A stretch of 64,000 nt of DNA, from assembly GCA_017163975.1 (NCBI GenBank), contig JAFFSR010000249.1:3148001-3212000 (forward strand), given 5' to 3'. Every line of letters begins with the position of its first letter. The stretch's first letter is position 1. The notes below the pieces were generated by a model that worked only from the letters and a program-made list of their open reading frames with translations, ran no database searches and was not told the DNA's origin. Of this stretch, positions 58,201-64,000 are shown piece after piece. Position numbers and translations under genes: made by a program. The stretch comes from Anastatus disparis. Taxonomy: Eukaryota; Arthropoda; Insecta; Hymenoptera; Eupelmidae.

Positions 58201-58338
58201 ACTTTTTGGCACAGAGATAACAGTAGAGTTTGAATTTATTACGTTATTAGATAAAGTATGTGAAAAAACGTTATTACGACTATTTGATAAGTTTGCAATA
58301 AAAGAAGGGTTATTAGTCACACAAGAGCCAAGCAAACC
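55291..58338 (-). CDS. Element B ORF2: endonuclease and reverse transcriptase
   Basis: Open for 1,015 codons directly after the ORF1 stop, in the same frame; there is no ATG at its start (first codons GGT TTG CTT). The N-terminal domain has the apurinic-type endonuclease blocks FAVTETFL (~82), VITGDFNINLL (~190) and AGHDLITI (~260, in place of the usual SDH). The RT has FPTDWKRAFLLPLAK, RPIAKLSEVSKILERV, LLLFDFSKAFDTVSH (~627), GVPQGSVLGPLLFSVFINDL (~684) and LFADDLQVY (~717), then LNPSKMQAMFIGS and NLVEALIFPIIDYCC. There is no RNase H, as in CR1-group elements. It would nick one strand of the target and prime cDNA synthesis there. Confidence 0.92.
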   Translation of the reverse strand, partial: GLLGSCVTNNPSFIANLSNSRNNVFSHTLSNNVINSNSTVISVPKSGLQFFQNIQISHADVNRLKTHFSLIEHHITSNQPDIFAVTETFLTEYDDSSIISIDHYNFFRLDRVGKIGGGVGFYVRDFLKVSILSQSDAVFDNTAEYIIVEISLGAEKLIFAVVYLRPKGLFPEDFFNSLSELLPSYKNIVITGDFNINLLAKNFSADSFRSIIESLALYLVPSEPTHHTLTTDHISHTWIDLFILNDENSLVSYSKTSSPFIAGHDLITITFKAFKPQAATKIINSRNFANINLQTLNSMISSSLSNYSHESCVSSLGTASSSVDMLVHKLSSVLVSSFDSCAPIKALKLDIKKKPWVTSDIRFQMRERDRAYRHAVRSGSAQAVLRYRRLRSEILNALDSAKNNYIADRLNSVGNSSNRWNILHKIGLASRILPSPLQYFSSNVLLSHYTTISSATPALSEGELREVLAVPLRIDLPVFNFAPVNCSLVESFVRLGTSRTFGPDGIMAQMLKITSQSSVDLITSIINCSLASAVFPTDWKRAFLLPLAKTNKIDSPSQTRPIAKLSEVSKILERVVHSQFSSFIESNSLFDSLQTGFRKSNSTQTALLKLLEDARLAIDKRMITTLLLFDFSKAFDTVSHIRLLFKLRRFNCLDTVIRWFASYLSKRSYAITDLEGHVGEWVTCTAGVPQGSVLGPLLFSVFINDLSSVLTRSSHILFADDLQVYHSFLPANLNDEIDFLNHEVAAVVKWAVDNGLALNPSKMQAMFIGSEQFISRIDLFSCPKILVNDKVVPYTSSVKNLGIWITSTLNWNKQVGSVVGRIFGTLHSLKFHRHALSRQVRKNLVEALIFPIIDYCCVVYDDLPQTLNIKLHRALNACVRFVCGNIGRQERVTPFRLQLGWLSVSHRRLYFKSALAHSIVSYQKPSYLAAKFDRVNIDTVVRTSTRLPTRLLICPVVRTAAMLHSFVYTASSFINVNTSLFASFELGQTQSIKAKLYNKFLLEERTEWLGETEGQ

Positions 58339-59583
58339 CTATTTTTTGTTTTTATTTGGTGTTAGCCTCGACAAGTGAGCCTCATCCAAAATTGGAATCA
58401 GCTCAGCCTCCTTATGGGGACGCATGCAGACTCTTAAGTTTCGAACAATAGGACGCATATAGTTTAGCTCCTTGTATACCGCATTCGCCTTAACTAATAA
58501 TTCAAAGACCGGTTTGGGCCAAATAGGACGAGCAAAGATCTTCGAAGAACCTTTTATACCAAAAAGTTTCGAAACAGTAAAATCTCTCAGCTTAGCAGAG
58601 TTTGATACTATAGTATCTCTAATTGCATCAGATGTGAAGCGCCCAACGATTGCTCGAAATTTATCCTTTTGAGAAGGTTCAGGCTCATCCGTTTCCATAG
58701 GAACAGAAGGAAGCCATTCACGAGAATCGATGAGCATCATACAAGCCTGCTCTAACCCGATTGCTCTCAAGATAGTATTGATTATCTCATTATCACTTAT
58801 TGATAGAGTTGATGGAATACCCGAGAACAAAACTTCATACGTATCAGACATTAACGGGTCAGCAGGTGCAGAAGTTGTTGCAGAACAAGTAGCAATGTGC
58901 TCATCAAGCCGATCAGAAAGCAAATCTTGACGCTTTTCAACATCCGATAGAGATTGCTTAATCTCACGAATGTCATTGCGCAGCGAACCCACTTCACCAA
59001 CAAGTTGAGTAGTCAATAGTAACAGCTTGTCCGTTTTCTCCATCTGAGCCGCGAATTTTAAGTCATTGTCAGACTTAAAATTAGCAAGCCACTCACTGTC
59101 CGACATGTTAACGGGCCCTGGTTGAGAGATCACAAGAAGACTCGATGCAGTAGCACTGGGCTCAGGAGCCAATAAGTGAGGACTAGAGGAAGCAACAAGT
59201 TTAGGCTTAACGCCCACCGGTGTACTACTCTCAATCGAGGATTGGGAGGAGCTTGACTCCGACCGGCACCGTCGCCTTAGTAACGGTTCAAATGGGTGGA
59301 GCGGGGAGACCGCACCCCTTTTTTGAGAGCCCTGATTGGGCAAAGAATCTAATAATGGCCCTGAGGAGGCAGAAAGTAATTTATTAGGGGAAACCACACC
59401 CAAAGCACTACTCGTGGTGACAATTCTTGTGGTTTTGCGCTTTTCGCAACAAGCAAGAATATTATTAGGTCGAAACCAAGAATTATCACAGCAAACCAAG
59501 TGATAAATTGCTGAACAATTAATGCAAAGACGCGAAGAGTCGGTGCGAAGGATAGCTGCTTTACAGAGAGAACAAATTACCAT
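58339..59583 (-). CDS. Element B ORF1: zinc finger, coiled coil, RNA-binding protein
   Basis: 414 codons from the ATG at 59583. The N-terminus has a PHD-like Cys/His pattern: C4, C7, C20, C23, H28, C31/C32 and C45/C46. A Ser/Pro-rich basic stretch follows, then a coiled coil (about 165-235, SLRNDIREIKQSLSDVEKRQ) and an RRM-like region with YEVLFSGIPSTLSISDNEI and later RAIVGRF. CR1-type ORF1 proteins are RNA chaperones that coat the element RNA. The stop is TAG at 58341-58339, and ORF2 continues in the same frame. Confidence 0.85.
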   Translation of the reverse strand: MVICSLCKAAILRTDSSRLCINCSAIYHLVCCDNSWFRPNNILACCEKRKTTRIVTTSSALGVVSPNKLLSASSGPLLDSLPNQGSQKRGAVSPLHPFEPLLRRRCRSESSSSQSSIESSTPVGVKPKLVASSSPHLLAPEPSATASSLLVISQPGPVNMSDSEWLANFKSDNDLKFAAQMEKTDKLLLLTTQLVGEVGSLRNDIREIKQSLSDVEKRQDLLSDRLDEHIATCSATTSAPADPLMSDTYEVLFSGIPSTLSISDNEIINTILRAIGLEQACMMLIDSREWLPSVPMETDEPEPSQKDKFRAIVGRFTSDAIRDTIVSNSAKLRDFTVSKLFGIKGSSKIFARPIWPKPVFELLVKANAVYKELNYMRPIVRNLRVCMRPHKEAELIPILDEAHLSRLTPNKNKK

Positions 59584-60017
59584 ACTCGATAAAACGCAGC
59601 AAAGAGACAGGCCGTGTACAGAGAGTCACCTCCCAGTTAAAACTCAAAGTATAAATGTTAAACAGACAGTACTCACAATCGGTAACGTTGAAGTACAGCA
59701 ACAGTCGATGATGTAGAGAACAGCGCTCCTATGGTAACGGTTACAGCGCACCTGGCTTCACAGGCAGTTACTAGCTGAAGACTTATTGAAACTAACCTCA
59801 AAATTGATGGATGGACCTAACCTCAAAATGTCGGCACCGCAAGATAACTTTAGATGTTTTTATGTTGCAGAGCTCACCAAAAGTGCAGTCTATTAGGACA
59901 ATCGATGCTCTGCAAAATGCGCTTGCAGTTACCTGTAACAAGACGCCCGAAGGCAGCAGAAGCAGAGTACAAGGCCAAAAAGTAATAAGAGCTAAACAGA
60001 ACACAAGTTGATATACT

Positions 60018-60020
<3 letters not shown>
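59584..60020 (-). other. Element B 5' UTR and presumed internal promoter
   Basis: 437 bp from the GA border to the ORF1 ATG. Non-LTR elements normally carry an internal promoter here. I see no clear initiator or downstream promoter motif. A word pair AACCTCAAAAT(T/G) occurs twice near 59790-59830. Confidence 0.5.
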
Positions 60021-60088
<68 letters not shown>

Positions 60089-60126
60089 AGGGAGGGAGAG
60101 GGAGGGAGGGAGAGAGAGAGAGAGAG
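60021..60126. repeat. (GA)n right of element B
   Basis: About 106 bases of GA with a GGGA block, continuing into the right half of element X. Confidence 0.93.
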
Positions 60127-60238
60127 TATAGTAGGCGAAGTATAAGGGAGGTAAATTAGAAAACAAAACACCCAGTTTTTCTTAATTTGATAATTTGCTC
60201 ATACAAACCGGATATTAACCCAATAATTACAGGACACG
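60127..60238. repeat. Element X copy 2, right half
   Basis: TATAGTAGGCGAAGTATAAG onward matches 23495-23606 with few changes, up to ACAGGACACG, after which the two copies diverge. Confidence 0.85.
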
Positions 60239-61618
60239 CAAAATCGTGATCATGCGAACAGTCGGTGAGGAAAGTTTATTGATCTGACGCTCATACTCAG
60301 GGACAAACACATCCTAAATGCATCAACGACTCATCAACATCTACAAAGAGCAAAAATTCAACTAATATTGAGAAGAAAACGTCAACTATGTACGAGGTTA
60401 GGGTGTTATAGTGACTATAGCCAAGTACACATGCGTAATGCACACCATATTGTAACCAATCCAGAGATGTGTACAAGATTAAGGATATGCACGTACACTA
60501 ATTAATATCTTTACAACTTCTTTAACGTCGACAAATAACGAGGAGTTTCAGTAGAAGTGGCAACACGAAATATAAAGCGATACGACGAAGTGGAAACTAA
60601 TATGGTTGCGTCACGAGAGTGAGAGAGACGAAGAACATATAGAAACATCCCGAACATATAAGCTGTAAATAAATGAAGAAAATAAAAGGAATATATGTGC
60701 AAGTAATTACATAATCAAATGACGCACTATATCCTTACACAGTTGTACGCTCATGGATAAGATGAAATAATGAGAGACCACTATGAGTAGAAATCATCAA
60801 TAATCTATGTTTCTACTACGTAAAGCAACATAGTGACCTCGAGTACAGTATTAAAAATATGAGAGTAACAGAGATAGGAGATTAGCGATCAAGAGCCGAT
60901 TAAGCAATCGATAGTGACTCGCAACTGAAGAAATCATAACAGAAATTGAGGTGTGATCTGGAACAAGGAAAGAAAATGGACAGCGACCAAGAACATCAAG
61001 AATAGATAATAAGGAGCGAAAGTCTATTTTCTTCTTGAAAGATTCACTCTTAAGTGAGCGGGTATCAGAAGCACATGTACTATTCTTCTTTGATCAGCAG
61101 CCAAGTTAAGAGTTTTTCTTTTTGAGTCAACTAGGTCCAAGTGTTTCCCCTTTGTATCGTGCTTGTTGTGCCTTTGAAGAGAAATCGTAAGTTGTTCAAA
61201 AGAGAGACAAAATTGAGCGGACAAGGAGAGTTTGTACGGCCGTTTACGAACGAAAAAGGTAGAGAGCGTCCAGCGACCGACAACGAGTATAGCGACCATC
61301 TCACCATCGTTAGCAACAGTAGTGTTCATCTTCGGCAGTATTCCTAGTTCCTCGACTTTTTTGCTGCTTTTTTTTTGGGTCTTGCTAGAGGTTAACTGTA
61401 CGAAAATGAGTGGGAGCTTTATAAGGCGTATTTTTTTTTAAATGCGAATTAGCCTTTTGCTTTACGCTTAGGCCATTATCAAGTAGAGTATATATGATTT
61501 TGTTCTTCTCGTGTTATGCTATTCTATCTGCTATGAGTATTTTATTCGTGAATTTTATTATAGTATAAGTTTTTTTTTCATTATTTATGATCTTGTATTA
61601 ATTATCTTCTCTTAGTAG
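60239..61618. other. Unclassified non-coding stretch
   Basis: Less AT-rich than most of the window. Only short overlapping frames on both strands and no domain recognised. No terminal repeats found. Confidence 0.35.
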
Positions 61619-62143
61619 CCCTAACAGCACAAAACGTTTCACAAACATTTTAGAAACGTTTTCTGGTAAACTTATATACGTTTGTAAATTTCAACAAAAA
61701 TACGTATTTAAAATGTTTTTAAAACGTAAAATATGTCCGCATATTTTAGATTCTCAAGAGTAATATAAGTTTATGGAACGTTTAAGAAACGTTTAGAAAA
61801 CGTCCAAAATTTCAATTTAAATGTCCAAATGTTTTTAAAACGTTTAAAAAACGTTTTATTTTATCATTAAAAAAAATTATTTTTATATAGAGAAAAAAAT
61901 TATACCAAATAAAACGTTTTTTAAACATTAAGGAAACGTTTGGATATTTAAGCTTGCGTAAACTTCCATCGAGAAAACGTTTTCTAAACGTTTATTAAAC
62001 GTTCCATAAACGTTATACGCGGACATTTTTTACGTTTTAAAAACGTTTTAAATACATATTTTCGTCGAAATTTACAAACGTATATAAGTTTATCAGAAAA
62101 CGTTTCTAAAACGTTTTTGAAACGTTTTCGTGCTATTAGGGAG
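61619..62143. mobile_element. Foldback element rich in AACGTT
   Basis: CCCTAACAGCACAAAACGTT at the left and AACGTTTTCGTGCTATTAGGG at the right (terminal repeat CCCTAA(C/T)AGCAC). The arms pair through most of the length. The palindromic hexamer AACGTT occurs about 16 times within ~525 bp. No ORF and no secure target duplication. Confidence 0.7.
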
Positions 62144-62585
62144 TTGTATGTTACAGCTTTAGTTTACAATCCTTGATGAATTTTATTAAAATATTATTGC
62201 TAATGATTTCAGATATTTTAGGATAGTGTTTGTATCCATAGCGATTAAGTATTTAGCTTTGATTAGTTTTTTAGTGAAAGATTCTCTTTGTACTTTATAT
62301 AGCGGACAATTCCATACTAGGTGCACCAGGTTTTAAACTGGTTCCCCACAGCTTTATTTAAATGTGATTAACCATCCCGAAAATTCATTAATTAATTACT
62401 TATTTTTATTTGGAACATAAATATACTTTTTAATTATAAAAATCATTAAGGTATAATCAAACAAATAATAATTAAAATTTTTTGGGGGGTGATAAACATA
62501 TGTAACTTTTTACCATATTCAACTAACGTATGCGGTGGCTGTGGTCACTAAGTTTTTACACACCTCGCTCTAATCCTGATTTTAC
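62144..62585. other. AT-rich DNA, nothing recognised
   Basis: No gene or repeat structure supported. Confidence 0.4.
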
Positions 62586-62588
62586 TAA

Positions 62589-63262
62589 CAAGGAGAGTGC
62601 ATTGCATTTGGGTCTTGGATTTTTTTCTAGCTTTGGGATCTTTTTTCTTGCATAAAATCATGAAAAAAGCCGCATCCATTCGGTCCAACGCTCGATTTTT
62701 TCCGAGTTATGAGCAGTTTTGTATGTTTTGTTGAAAAAATTGCATCTGCTTTATAATTTTACAGTTTTTGAACTATTTATTTTAGAAGGTTTTTACTGAT
62801 TGCATATTAAAGTTGAGATTAGAACCTTTCGGTTAAAAAAAAACGTGTCCAAAAAGCTCAAGTCATTAAAAAGTTATGGGCGAATAAAAATAGCGCAAAT
62901 ATTTAGCTCAAAAAATGAATAGAAAATAAATGCAACATTTTAGTCAGAAATTCATTTCAATTTTCATCCCTTCATAAGTTTTTAACAACTAGAGCTTTTT
63001 GGACGCGTTTTTTTTTAATCGAAAGGTTTTAATCTCAACTTTAATATGCAATCAGTAAAAACCTTCGAGAATAAGTAGTTCGAAAACTGTAAAATTATAA
63101 AGCAGATGCAATTTTTTTAACAAAACAGACGAAACTGCTTATAACTCGGAAAAAATCGAGCGTTGGACCGAATGGACGCGGCTTTTTTCATAATTTTATG
63201 TGAGAAAAAAGATCCCAAAGCTAGAACAAAATCCAAGACCCAAATACAATGCACTCTCCTTG
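62589..63262. mobile_element. Foldback element FB4 with TAA duplication
   Basis: CAAGGAGAGTGCATTGCATT at the left and ATTGCATTG-type complement ...AATGCACTCTCCTTG at the right, flanked by TAA (62586-62588, 63263-63265). Arms of ~300 bp pair closely. The terminal C(A/T)AGGAGAGT word and the TWA target sites match FB1 and FB2, but the body differs. Confidence 0.8.
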
Positions 63263-63265
63263 TAA

Positions 63266-64000
63266 GTTCAAATCCGATGTTCTACCTATTTTTTGTTTTG
63301 TTTTATTTTTAAATATTATATATTTTTATAATCAATTTTTACAACGGAAAAAGTAAAATTAAAAATTTATTCAACACCTTGAATTCTATTTTACTTCAAA
63401 AATATTAAAAAATATATTTACAGATAGGGATAGAAAAAAGTTTTAATGTCAATATTACATGGATATATAACTTATATCAATATGAAATAAAAACGTAGCT
63501 AGTTCTGTAATTTTTTCCTACTAATTAAGAGATGTTAGATTAAAAAAGAATTATTATAAATTATAATTGTTTTTTAATTCTGACTTAATTGCGAATAATA
63601 AAACCTTGTTTCTTCTTTAAAAAAAAGGACTTTTTCTCAATTTATGCAAATGTATGACATTTTTAACTCATTTAATAAAAATAGAAAATAAATATGAATA
63701 AATTTATTTTAATTAGAGAAAAGTTAAATAATAAATGTATCTGAAAAAATAAATAATTTCACGAATTTAAACTTTATTAAAGCGCATTTTAAATAAGAAT
63801 TACATTGAATATCATTGATATTTTTAAAAATTGGACTTTTTCTTCTTCCTTTTATTAAATATCATATTTTTATAATATCATTAATTTTTATTTCCAAAAC
63901 AAAAAAAAATTGATAATTCTCTTTCACGAACGTAATAATTTTAAGTTCTTACTAAACAAAATTTTGACTAAACTTTGAATAGTTGAATTATTTTTGTCCG
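63266..64000. other. AT-rich DNA to the right edge, nothing recognised
   Basis: No ORF, repeat or motif supported. Confidence 0.4.

Larger units (their letters stand above)
54973..60020 (-). mobile_element. CR1-like non-LTR element B in (GA)n, apparently full length
   Basis: 5,048 bp on the minus strand: 5' UTR (60020-59584), ORF1, ORF2 and 3' UTR (55290-54973). Both ORFs are open throughout. The 3' end has no poly(A). It ends with two copies of AAACTGAATC and then TC repeats, like the short terminal repeats of CR1 elements. GGGGTTGAACCCC forms a hairpin 40-50 bp from the 3' end. GA repeats border both sides (54954-54972 and 60021-60126). The intact ORFs suggest a recent insertion. Confidence 0.88.

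Overview
This is a 64 kb stretch of AT-rich eukaryotic DNA. The transposon content (CR1-like and I/Jockey-like non-LTR elements, a Ty1/copia element primed by a half initiator tRNA, a mariner-type transposase, and hAT, Harbinger-like and piggyBac-like MITEs) points to an arthropod. An insect is most likely, possibly a hymenopteran; the order is an inference. I recognise no intact host gene. The only gene-like sequence not clearly mobile is a broken cysteine-rich ORF running off the left edge (1-409, minus).

Layout. 0-6.9 kb: AT-rich DNA with nested inverted repeats (1.0-2.0 kb), simple repeats and one MITE (6.69-6.87 kb). 6.9-13.5 kb: a complete but decayed Ty1/copia element on the minus strand, with two 227-bp LTRs, a GATAC target duplication, primer-binding site, gag, protease, integrase, reverse transcriptase and RNase H. 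A 5'-truncated RNase H-bearing non-LTR element is inserted near its 3' end (7170-9050). 14-24 kb: dense MITEs and foldback elements, including two 157-bp TTAA elements at 15.9 and 16.8 kb and a third at 19.5 kb, three hAT-type MITEs in the window (two here, one at 39.5 kb), and TWA-flanked and TTAA-flanked foldbacks. 24.5-33.9 kb: a ruined I/Jockey-type element split by a 5.27-kb TTAA-ended palindrome that itself carries two more elements. 34.4-41.1 kb: a pogo-like transposase remnant, then a large inverted-repeat structure enclosing a TA-flanked foldback and a mariner transposase pseudogene that was hit by a SINE and a hAT MITE. 41.1-43.9 kb: a CR1-like remnant interrupted by two MITEs. 44-50.1 kb: an array of ~160-bp repeats and further foldbacks. 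62.6-63.3 kb: another TWA-flanked foldback.

The most interesting locus is 50.4-60.24 kb. Two different CR1-like non-LTR elements (A, 51027-54953, 5'-truncated and decayed; B, 54973-60020, full length, both ORFs open) lie in the same orientation in one (GA)n microsatellite, each bordered by GA repeats. The GA tract belongs to a repeat ('element X') whose other copy at 22.46-23.78 kb has the same GA tract without these insertions, giving a natural view of the empty site. This suggests a lineage that inserts into (GA)n/(TC)n. The second broad pattern is a set of foldback elements ending in TTAAGA(G)... that share about 35 terminal bases but have mostly unrelated hairpin bodies.

All protein identifications come from motifs recognised by eye. 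No database search was run.
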